Of a DNA stretch of 64,000 bases, positions 54,309 to 64,000 are shown piece after piece. The stretch is from Selaginella moellendorffii (lineage: Eukaryota > Streptophyta > Lycopodiopsida > Selaginellales > Selaginellaceae), in assembly GCF_000143415.4 (NCBI RefSeq), contig NW_003314267.1, positions 3,903,201 through 3,967,200 on the forward strand. Reading direction: 5' to 3'. Position 1 is the first letter of the stretch, and every line of letters starts with the position of its first letter. The notes under the pieces were generated by a model that was not told the origin of the DNA, searched no databases, and saw nothing but the letters and a program-made list of their open reading frames with translations. A program made the position numbers and the translations under genes.

Positions 54309-57300
54309 TCACATCAACTTCTGAAGGAGATCGACAGTTTGTCCTGCCGCATGTAAGACGAGCTTCTTTACCTGAAAATTTTGCGACTTAGAAAGAGCTG
54401 AGTCTAAAAACAGAATCAGTACCTCCAGCTTATCTTCTTTAGCCCGATGGTCCTTTGGAAGTCGCCGAAACTCCTCTGTTAGACGAATGCACTCATGCAC
54501 ATTTTCCGGAGACACAAAATCTAGTGCGACCTTGATGCATGACTGCCACAAAGGAAGAACTCGGGATCATACATCTCGTTTCAGTGGTGACATTTTACCT
54601 TCAAATTCCTCACTTGGTGGGGGCAGCCCGCAGGAATAAATACTGCTTCTCCAATGTGCTGTTCGAAAGTCCACGGCTCTATTTCTGAACAAGGGCTATA
54701 CATAAGCTTAGCTGAAAAACAACGTAGGATAAAACTTACGATACTCCTCTTTCAACTGCAGTTTATGCTTCTCGTCCAAGAAAAAAATCTGATCATGTAT
54801 GGGATGGTGCACCTGATGTAAAAAAAAAGGAGTAAACAAGCGTAAGAATGGTTATAAAGAATCTCAACGTTTACCTCTTTAACTGGCAAGTTTCCTATGT
54901 GTCTGAACTCTGTCGAATGTTTCATCAGATATGCTTCGAGTTTGGGAACGTCTTCTCGTCTATAAATATCCCATAAGGCACCTCCATAAGTACTGCTCTT
55001 GGCCTCACAGACCAAAATTTCATCCTTGTGACTAGTGTCGACTCCAGAAGAACAGCTCTCGGAAGACGTGTTCTCACTCGGTGACGTTTGCATATTGCGC
55101 AGATCTTTGCGCATAACTTCTATCCGTTCCTTGCGTTTCTGTTGCCACTTTATTTCAGAGGTGTGCGTTAACACATTTACCTGCACGTAAAAAACTTTTA
55201 TCAGCAAAATGAAGAACTACAATATGAAGCTGGCAGTTTACCGCGTCCGAAATGTCACAGTGCAATTTGGTGACAGAATCTCCATTGCCAAGCTCCTCAC
55301 GAAACCCGTACGCAATGTAAGTTTTGGGCCCCAGGTCAGGCTTCAACGAGTTCTCAGGCAGCTTTGCCGCCAGGTTGAAAATACCAGTCGTGGGATGCGT
55401 ATACGCCTTGAAAGGCAGAGAGTTCAGAAACTCAGCCCCATGGCGAGGGAGGCGCTCGCTGAACAAGGTCGCTGGTGGCCAATCCTTCAGCTTCAACATT
55501 TCTGGCCAACCGTCTGGATGAACACGCCCTTCTTGGTATCCTGTAAAAAACTGATGTATGTTTATCTCCACCTGAAGATGGAACGTTAGAGCTGCAACCA
55601 AACTCGACAAGAGTCTTACTTGGTTCCAATCCAGGCAATCGATGGCTTTGAGGCTCTTGTTCTCGACGGCAGTCTTACTCTTGTTTGTCTCTCGTACAGC
55701 CCTCCACATTACCATCGGCTCCCAACTCAGGCCTGTGGTACCCTCTAGGACATCCCGAACGACAACTGGTTCACCACGTACCCAGTGCTTCTGAAAGTGT
55801 TTCACTCCCTCGTCTTTCAAGTCGCTTGCGCTGGGGCAGTAAATGTGGTTGTCGCTGGATCCTTCACGCTTTGCAGCCAGGCGGACGTTGCCTGCGTTTT
55901 CCGAGCAGTCGCAAGTGTTAGCCATCGCTTCAGGATCTGGACGGTAGTCTTCTAGACACTCCTCAATCGACTTTTGAAGGTCTGAGGTATGGTGGTGTGT
56001 GAAGAGCGTCTTCAAACACAGAGGATGCGAATCACAGTTTCGACAGGGAATGCTTCCGTCACTGTGTGCTTTCCAGGTGCTGCCACCTTCCTGTTCGAGA
56101 GCAGGATCCTCAGCCTTTTCCCTTAGCTCTCGACAGCAAGTGAGGCATAAGTCGAAGCCGCATCCGGGACAATTTCGATGCATGTCCACAATGGATGTCC
56201 GGCAGTTATCACTGCCAAGAGGAGGTCCGTCAGTCACAGAAAATTGCAAAACAGATCCAACCAATAAAGGCGCTCGTCAAAATCCACCGGGGCCTTTTCC
56301 ACTCCCAAGTATGCCTCTCCTGCCATCTCGTACTGTTAGTCTGATGAAGACAGAACTGCAGAACTACTCGCCTTGGATGTTTTTCTCGAGCTCCTCTTCC
56401 TCTCGTTGTTCATTGCTGAGTTGTTTAAGATAGCGCGAGATCTTCCAAAGGAGATACTTAAAATGCTCCACCTGTTTGGATGGAGGCAGCTCCGCAGTCA
56501 CCTACATCAGACAAGGGAAAGCATCGGACACTTGATCATCAAGCGAGAATGTTACTTACAACTTTCGGCCCGTGAGTGCGTAGGCAAGCTTTGCAATTAC
56601 AGTTCCTCCGGCAGAAAGGACACTGCTTCTGGACGTCTTTCACTGTCAGCTCCGGGTACCTGGAAAAAGAAACAAAAACTTCACACGCTAAGAAAAAAAA
56701 AAACCGCAAGCTTCTTGCCATCGCTTGATACAGCTAAGGCAGTAGCGCTTCTTGTTGCAGCCATCGCAGAAAACCACATCTCCTTTGTCATTTCTCTGGC
56801 ACTGGTGGCAGCTCTTGTACTGCTCTAACTTCTCGCGAATGGCGGCGAGTTTTTCCTGAGACCAGAAATGGTCGTGAGATTCTTCGCAAAACGAAAAGAA
56901 CAGCAAAGAATACCTGATCCAGCTCTTCGGCCATGTCGGTTTCCTTTCGATCACAGCGGCGCAGCTTTTTTCTCTTCTCCTCCCGAGGAGGCTGCTGCTC
57001 CTTGCTGCTTCTCTTCGTTGCCACCTGATCCTTGTACCTCTGGGTCTTTTCTCGCATTTTATTGCGATGGTACTCGCAGTAGTTGTCATTCACCATGGCC
57101 AGTTGCGGACAGCGCCAGCCTTTCCCATCTGATCGGCTACACGGCCGTGGAAATTCCATCGATTTCCTCTTCCTGATCACACAAATCAGGGCCGCTTTTG
57201 CAGAAAAGGAAATGTGGTCTAGAGTACCTGGTTTGCCGATTTGGCTCTTCTTCCTCTCTTTCGTCTTCCTCTTCTTCCGTCCTTGTATCCGAGGATCCAT

Positions 57301-57355
57301 CCTCCCCCTCCTCGTTGTCCGCGACCCTCCTCAGCTCTGGGCGCTTGCTCCTCAT
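54309..57355 (-). CDS. KDM3/JMJ25-like JmjC histone demethylase
   Basis: Thirteen exons on the minus strand: 57355-57228, 57172-56914, 56855-56719, 56659-56560, 56501-56368, 56314-56261, 56211-55620, 55571-55242, 55180-54875, 54812-54740, 54684-54599, 54542-54423 and 54371-54309, about 793 residues. In order: an acidic N-terminus, a WRC-like Cys/His motif ([11 protein letters not shown]...YCEYH, residues 53-80), a RING-like zinc region (CHQCQRN ... CNCKACLR, about 144-202), a second Cys-rich block ([20 protein letters not shown]), and a JmjC domain. The iron ligands are visible as LHCD (His-x-Asp) and CPHQ (distal His). Plant homologues remove H3K9 methylation in the nucleus. Intron 3 uses a GC donor. 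Exon 5/6 borders are less certain. Confidence 0.9.
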
Positions 57356-57840
57356 CTCGCCTTCACCCTAGCCTGCTTCCATTTACAATATTGCGCACAT
57401 TAGGTTTTCGCGTCATTTACATGTTATTCTGGTATTTCCATATTATTATAGTAGCGGTTTAAAATTAGCATAAAGGATTTATCCATTTAATTTTTCACAT
57501 TATTAATTTATCTAGACCTGAAATATAGCAAAGTTGACTTCTTCAAGGAGGATTTTTTAGGGCGTGTTTTGCTTGGACTTATAGCATTACTGGGTGGTGC
57601 AAGTTTGTGCTGCCCAAAGTCCAAAACACAGTATAAGGTTTTGGAAGTATATGATATGGGCATAAAGGATCTTCAATGATGCCCAAAGTCCAAAACATGG
57701 TATAAGGTTGGAAGTATCTTAAATGATGCCCCAAAGGATTTACAGATGGGATTTTAGTGGATAATGGAGTTATGGTGGATAACAACATGGGGAGACAAAA
57801 CACTCTAAAAATCATTGTTAAACACTCTTAAACACAGAAA
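57356..57840. other. AT-rich region upstream of the JmjC gene
   Basis: No gene is seen. It contains a direct repeat of gcccaaagtccaaaaca (near 57611 and 57681) with following sequence gtataaggtt, about 70 bp apart. Confidence 0.5.
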
Positions 57841-58225
57841 CCCCAACAAGTGTCTTGAGTTCAGCCACTATGTTGTGAGAGAGTTGGTATTGTTTTCTTA
57901 GCATGCAGGGAGTCCCCTTATATACAACATGCTCTAGTGCCTTGACACCCTCATTGCATGATTTCTTGTGGTTTTTTTGGCTGGTTGGGGAAATCTAGTG
58001 GCCCTAAGAGTTTTGTGAGCATTCAAGAGAGAACTTGACATAGTCTTTTTTCCAACTAGGTCTCTTGCTTGAGGCTTCTATAAGTCATGCTTGTACCTTT
58101 GGGGCAAGAGGTTTAGTGGAGCCCTAGCTAATGCTTTTACATCTTCTAGGTCGAGTTGTTAGACTGGTGACACATAAGCTAGCTATGACAAGTTTGATTG
58201 TACAACTTGCTTTGGTATTAGAGGA
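57840..58225 (+). mobile_element. LTR-like sequence followed by a primer-binding-site-like motif
   Basis: The segment 57955-58110 is related to the fragments at 5740-5940 and, reversed, 19560-19745. At 58213-58223 TGGTATTAGAG resembles the TGGTATCAGAG primer-binding site used by many plant LTR retrotransposons (complementary to initiator Met tRNA). The downstream sequence is AT-rich with no intact gag-pol. Confidence 0.45.
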
Positions 58226-60335
58226 GTTGAGTTGTTGGTCCATCTGGAAGGACAAGTGCAACAAATGGATAATAGACTAGATAGTGGTTGTGAGTAGATA
58301 AAAGTGATGGTGATGAGGTCTGGATTGATCTAATATAGAGAAGAATTTGAAAACCATGGGAGAAAAGCCAGGAAATGTATGAACTCTTAGATGATTGAAG
58401 CTGATGCCACCTCAAAACTGAAATCTAAGCCCAAGCTTGCTACCATAATGATAGAAAGGCAAGTAGAAAAGAGTGAAAAAAAAGAAAAGAAAAAAACAAA
58501 GAAAATAAAGAAGAGAAATAAAAAGTCACTATAAGAGAAGTTGATAGTGATTTCAGAAGTTGCTTAATATTGTTGTGTTGTAGCATGCTCCAAGTGAACA
58601 AAGAGTGTTTGGAAGGAGGCTAGAGACACCAATGAAGTTTCCAAAGCTGCATGTCACATCAACTCATCAAGGTCCCACTACAACTTTGATCCCACTACAA
58701 CTTTAAGCAAAAATATAGAATTATGCTTGATATCATGAGGTTGAGAGATCCTAGGACAAAGTGCCTCTAAAGTCTGGAATGTAGTCTAAGTCATTGTGAA
58801 TTTGGTGGACAAGTTGAATAGTGTTGTCTGTGAAAAAAGGCCACAATCATGTTAGGTGATGCTTTGGCTGGGATCCTATGGTTCCAGTGAGCTGATGTCA
58901 CCTCTAAGTACTGGAGAGGCTAGAGAAGAATGAACTATTGCAAAAATGAACTTGCCACTATTGCCACCTTTGACAAGTAGCAACATTGGGAGTTTTATGT
59001 ATGCATATGTTTCATCTGGCTGCTACAAGTGATTGCTAAGGACCCTGGAAAAGGCCTCCAAACAATCTAGAGAAGGCGTTGCAGCTGAAAATAAACTTTA
59101 AATCATTGTTGATATGTTTATATTCGTGCTCCTTGTGCCAGACCTATGCCATCCTCAACAAACAATCCACACTAAGAAATTCTATTAAATACTCAAGAAA
59201 ACACTCCTGGACTGTGATTGTCTATGCATTTGCTCAGAACAAGGATCTTATAGCAGCTCTAGAATTGTTCTGGGCATGCATCCTGGATGTGGTTGAGTTC
59301 TCACTACTTACAACCATGTTAGGTGCATAGAGTGAGTATGGGTGAAAGTGCATATAATTATAGAGGCAAGGTAATATAGAGTTAGACCAAGCCATCTGAG
59401 CTATAATCCTTTTACTTCAATTCTAGTTGCCCCTCTTCTCAATCATTCTCCAATCTACTCATTGTAACTGTACATTCCAAACATTGCTAGAAGTCTTCTC
59501 CAAGTGCTTTGTTAAAATATCTATATAGTATGGATGCAATCCTAACTTACCTTTATATCCCAAATAAGTTGGAATTGCCTTGGAGAATATTAATAAACTT
59601 CTCACTATCAAATCAATCAAATCTTTATATAAGGGTTTCCCAAGATATGGATTACAAACCAGATTATCCCTTTGTATAAATCCAATGATCCAGTTAAAAT
59701 GGCAAATTATTGAACCCAGATTATCTCCAATATATTTATGAAACTCTTTGCTTGCTTGATGAAAAAACAACTCTTAGTTTGGGTGGAAAGTTGTTATCTT
59801 CATGCAAATGGCAAAATAGACTTTTGCCGCTATTACTCTTGTGTAGACCAACTTCTCACTCTCTAAGTATTGCTAGAGTAGTATTTGTTCATATGTAATT
59901 GAGTGGTCTTCCTTGGCTATATCAATTTATGAAGCTTTTGATCAGATGCCACAACATTTGCTCATTCAAAGATTACTTGAAATTCAAGTGCCTTCCACTT
60001 GTTGCTATTGTGAACTCTATAGAACTATGCAGTTGTAACTCTTTGATAGGGCATCAATTCCTTCTAAGGTTGGAGTCTAGCAAGGCTATCCTTTATTACT
60101 AGCTCTTTGATATTTACATTGATGCACTAGAGTCCATAATTGAAGGAAGAACACTCATGCCATACCATTATTAGTAGCTTAGAGCACTCAAAATATTCTA
60201 ATTCTCAATATATTCCTCTCTATATAAAAGCCATGTGAGAGTGAGCAAGGGCTAGAGGGCATTTAGGGCTTATAGAAGAGTTTGAATTTGTGATAGAGGT
60301 ATTGAGAGCTTGAGACATAGAAGTTGGTGTAAAAA
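58226..60335. other. AT-rich gene-poor DNA with decayed retroelement coding traces
   Basis: Only short, unrelated open frames are present. Nothing here can be supported as a gene. Confidence 0.4.
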
Positions 60336-60336
60336 A

Positions 60337-62230
60337 CCAAAGGGAACAATTCGAAAGACAATCTATAAGAGTTCAAATATAAAAGAAAATGGCCCATGAA
60401 TAAGAGTGCACCCCTTTTCCAATAAATTAAGAGTTTTAAAATACTTGGGGTTAAGCGTCTTTGGGTTTGAATAGTATTGTTCTAGGTGACATCGTGGGAA
60501 ATCCAAACTCAAGAGCTTACATTTGGTATTAGAAGTGTCTCAAATTTGGCTTTATTAGTTGACTTAAAGGAATCACACTACATATTAAGATTAGCATCTG
60601 GCAGGTCTAGCATGGTGGATTGTAAGCGACCAAAGAAAACAAGGACAGTGTGGTGGATTGTAAGCGACCAAAAAGAACAATATTCTTGTGAACTTGCACG
60701 GAAGTATGGTGGATTGTAAATAAAAAAAAAAAAATGAAAGACAATCCATAGGGGTTTAAATATAAAGGGAAATGGCTTATGAACAAGAGTGTAGCCTTTT
60801 TTCCAATCAGTTAAAGGTTTTGGGATACTTAGGATTAAGTGTTGTTGGATTTAAATAATACTAGACTAGATGATTTCCCCGGAAGTCCAAACTTAGAGTT
60901 TACAGTTGGAAGATAATTCTCATCTCCCAAGAAATGGTGAACTCAGTGTGATGGATTAATTTAGCTTTTTTTAGAAAATGAGAGAATTATTATTTAGAGT
61001 GTAAACTCATAGATTTGAAGTTTTTACCACTATTTTTCAACTTTCCTTTGTTTTGTTTAGTTTCAAAAAAATTTTAGATGACAAAAGTATTCATTTTGGT
61101 TTTGCTTTATTTCGGTGAAACAATTTTAACTCCTATTTCCAACAATTTAAAGAACCTAAAACTAAATTGTGAAAATAAGGGAAAATATAAGAGGAAAATG
61201 CTTATATGTGGCTTGATTTTTCACTTAGTTTTAGAAGTTTAAGTTTGAGAGTTTGGCATCAATTTGAGAAGTCATAAAATCTTTTACTTTATCTTGCTCT
61301 CTTTTTTTTAATTTTTTCACGACTATATTTTAGAACTCTAAGAGTGAGATTTTTTGAGTGTTCTCTGAATATTTCTTTTGTGGGTCTTTTCTTTTGTTCT
61401 TTAGCTTTCATAACAAATTTAAGAAGCTTATTCTTTATTGTTTTATCATCATTTTCTTTTTTCTTGAGTGTGTTGGATAGATATCTTCTAGAGCTTTTTG
61501 CCATGTGTTTGCATATGGAATTTAATGCCAATTTAAAGAGTTTAGAGGGATTTTCCACTTATGTTTATTTATTTTGAGTATAAGAAGTGGTTTTAGCTAT
61601 TTTCATGCAATTCTGAGTAGTTTAGCCATATAGTTTGTATAACCAACTAAAGAGAACAACTTGAAAGATAATCCATAGGAGTTCAAATGTAAAAGGAAAA
61701 AGCTCATGAATAAGAGTGCACCCTCTTTTTCAAACAATTAATGTTCTTGAGATATTTGGGGTTAAGTGTCATTAGGTTTGGGATGGGTGACTTCTTGGAA
61801 AGTCTAAATTCAAGAGTTTATATTTGATATTAGAGAGGTTTTGGTCCAAATTTCCCATGAAGAGCTTATATTTGGTATCAGAGAGGTCTCACTCCGGCTC
61901 TGTTGATTGGTTAGGGGAATTAGATTACATGTTAAGATTAACATTTAGTAGGTCTAGTTTACTTTGGTTGGGCTCGATCTAAAGGGTAGGGAGAGCTATG
62001 GCTCTCAGCTTTCGTTCACAAAGGTATAAACAACTAAAAGAAATGACTAAAGAGACGATCTATAGGGGTTCAAACATAAAGGGAAAGGGCTTATAAATAA
62101 AAGTGCACTTTATTTTCTAAATAGTTAAGATCTTGGGATATTTGGGGTTAAACATCCTTGGGTTTAAATAATACTAAAATGGGTGATCTTTTGGGAAGTC
62201 TAAATTCAAGCCCTTACAATTGACATCAAA
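60337..62230 (+). repeat. Four diverged copies of an LTR-end-like repeat
   Basis: Copies lie at about 60337-60545, 60733-60905, 61647-61840 and 62030-62225. Each begins with a gaaagacaatc(t/c)ata-type stretch and runs through an aataagagtgca motif. Next comes cttggggttaagcgt-like sequence, and each ends in gggaagtccaaa(t/c)tcaagagctta. After the first copy comes TGGTATTAGA, and at 61873-61883 a perfect TGGTATCAGAG. This looks like the 3' part of one LTR plus primer-binding site, inserted or duplicated repeatedly. A separate small direct repeat (gtggattgtaagcgaccaaa) lies at 60613 and 60655. Confidence 0.6.
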
Positions 62231-62829
62231 GACTTTTCAACTTACTTTTAATTATGATTTTTGGTGCTCTAAAGCTCAAGATACTTATGTTTTTTGCATC
62301 TATGAGCTTGTGAATACTAATGAGTGATAATTTTTAGGTTTCTTCTGAAGTTTTACAACTATATATTTTGGTTGTAAAATAGATTTAAAGGATTCCTGTA
62401 GTGCATATGATCATGGGATGAGATTTGGATATACTATCATTGTGGATCTTTGGAACCTTGAGGGATAAATGGGGATAAAATAACTATTAAGGGTTCTTTC
62501 ATCAAGCAATTACCCCTTTTTCAATTGGCTTAAGAGGAGTTCCAAAAGCCAAGAAGTTTCACTCTTTAGGAGTATTTATTGTAATCTAGCATTTGTAATG
62601 ATTATAGAATTTTATGCCCATTCACACCAAATCAATGCACATTCGACATCTACTTACTATCAACACTATCCTATGGTTGGGGGCCATCATTCACGTATCC
62701 ACCACAAGCTAAATTATCAGATAGCTCTCTTAGTTAAAGTGGATTTAGAGTTTTCTACAGATAGTAAGTTCAAGCATCCACTACTTATAGCAGTTCTTTC
62801 TAAAATCTATATTGTATAGCATGGGATAG

Positions 62830-63600
62830 ACTTGCCTTACTTCTTAGGCAATGGAGACATCTTGGCCAGAATACACATTCTTCACTTTGAGCAATATTAT
62901 GTATCGAATGGCATTGGTAGTGACAATTACAACCTTTGAGACTTCTCTCAATTGCTTACTAGTTGAGCAATTGCATAAGCAAAGACTCTTTTGGAGGTTG
63001 ATATGATAAAGTATGCCACATTCAAGGCCTTCTTCAAGTCACACTTTGATCAATAGTAGATATTGAATCATTTACTTATGGACTTATTTGCATTTTAGCA
63101 AGGAGTTCCTAAATCGGTACTAGACTATGTGAATATTTTTGTGCCTATTGAAAAGAGTGTGTGAGGTGATCACTAATGAGCCCCACAACATCACAAAATT
63201 CATCTTTTAGCTCAAGGAAAATATCCAATACAAGATGTTTAAGAGACAATTTAAAATGTGTTATAAAGCTTTTGCAACTACAGAGAATTTAAAGTGTGAT
63301 CTTCTCCAGAAGTTTGGTATCTCCAGGGTTGAGGAGGCTTTCCTCCCCTCCTCAATGGATGCTCTATTAATAGTCATTGATGACAAATTTTCTATGGTGA
63401 TTGAAAAGACTTTAATAAAGCTTATAGGGTATAAAGAGATCAATAGTAGATGTAGGAGAAGATGCTTGAAGAGCTCTATGTTTGCCATTTATAATAAATT
63501 GAGAAGCCACAATATGCTCCATGCTCTTAGTATTGCTCCTATTGTGATGTCACAACTCACAACATAGAGAGGTGTTGGAAGCTTCATCTAAAGTTGTGGC
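62830..63600 (+). mobile_element. Decayed gag-like sequence
   Basis: Broken frames on the plus strand show traces like a retrotransposon Gag core: a TFKAFFKSHFD stretch near 63020 and QGVPKSVLDYVNIF near 63101-63142, followed by a basic Met/Lys/Phe-rich frame (63235-63567). Several stops and frame changes are present. Assignment is by resemblance only. Confidence 0.4.
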
Positions 63601-64000
63601 CACCACATTCTCAACATATTTAAAAGCAACCATTTGTTGATAATAACATTACAACATAAAGGAAGAATCACTACTAGTAACAATTTGAGCAACATATGAT
63701 CGAAGATGCACCTTCATCATCTTTTAGTAAAGGGAAGGCTTTAATTGGATAGGTCAATACCATTAAAATTGCTGAGGAAGAGTTCATAAAGATAGCAAAC
63801 ATAAGGGCATAAAAGAAGAAAGCACTTACTCATGAGGAAATCGATAGCAATCTAACTTCTTTAGTGATCATTAATCCAACACCCAAGATGGCATGTAAGC
63901 TCCTATTCACATCTCTTCTAGATGTCTTCCACTTTTCTCTAGTAGTTCCTAAGTCTTTAAGAGTGCACTTCAATAGTTGATGGAGGCATTCATCACCTTT

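Noticed and set aside
56314-56368. Second GC-AG intron in the JmjC gene (CAAG/gcgagt)
   Set aside because: A GC donor four bases away looked attractive, but the resulting frame hits a stop before DERLYC. The GT donor (GGCGA/gtagtt) with acceptor ggagag gives an open frame, so a normal GT-AG intron is preferred.
61289-61558. 89-codon Lys-rich minus-strand frame
   Set aside because: Lies in AT-rich DNA, is low complexity and has no neighbouring signals or homology.
1-64000. Coordinated biosynthetic gene cluster spanning the whole window
   Set aside because: The UGTs are tandem duplicates of a few types and no scaffold-forming enzyme (terpene synthase, PKS, P450) is present. The co-location is better explained by segmental duplication.

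Overview
This is a nuclear window from a land plant. Gene content points that way: a full-length plant-type pyruvate phosphate dikinase, plant UDP-glycosyltransferases (UGTs) with the PSPG box, PLAC8 proteins, PLS-type PPR proteins and a KDM3-like JmjC protein. Most spliceosomal introns are very short (about 45-90 bp) with GT-AG borders. Together these suggest a compact-intron plant such as the lycophyte Selaginella (probably S. moellendorffii); the species is an inference, not proven from the sequence.

Layout. (1) 1-2.5 kb: AT-rich remains of a minus-strand Ty3/gypsy-like element. (2) 2.5-29.3 kb: a rearranged multigene cluster built from three modules: UGT-A (three copies: A1 nonsense pseudogene, A2 intact, A3 decayed), a four-exon PLAC8 gene (P1 broken, P2-P4 open) and UGT-B (B1, B3, B4 open, B2 truncated). 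PLAC8 and UGT-B always travel together. The last two PLAC8/UGT-B pairs form a large inverted repeat (20.5-23.2 and 26.7-29.3 kb) around an intact ataxin-10-like gene. (3) 30-47.3 kb: a second duplicated zone, made of fragments of UGT-C, an IGPS-like gene, PPDK exons and ataxin-10 exon 1, together with a small membrane-protein gene (T) and an intronless PPR gene. It contains a near-palindrome (37.9-41.9 and 43.7-47.3 kb). (4) 47.3-57.4 kb: four intact single-copy genes: UGT-C (-), IGPS-like (+), PPDK (-) and JmjC demethylase (-). These are the sources of the fragments seen in zone 3. (5) 57.4-64 kb: AT-rich, gene-poor DNA with LTR/PBS-like repeats and gag-like remnants.

How it fits together. 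The intact genes cover small-molecule glycosylation (UGTs), a membrane Cys-rich protein family linked elsewhere to metal handling or organ size (PLAC8), organelle RNA processing (PPR), carbon metabolism (PPDK), a tryptophan-pathway-like TIM barrel and chromatin modification (JmjC). No single pathway links them. The dominant story is structural: repeated segmental duplication, inversion, fragment capture and decay. Notable cases are a clean 485-bp in-place inversion inside a UGT copy, a fold-back hairpin insertion in another, and an open reading frame of 44-residue repeats assembled from UGT-C and antisense ataxin-10 pieces. Exon coordinates were read by eye from splice signals and from comparison between copies.
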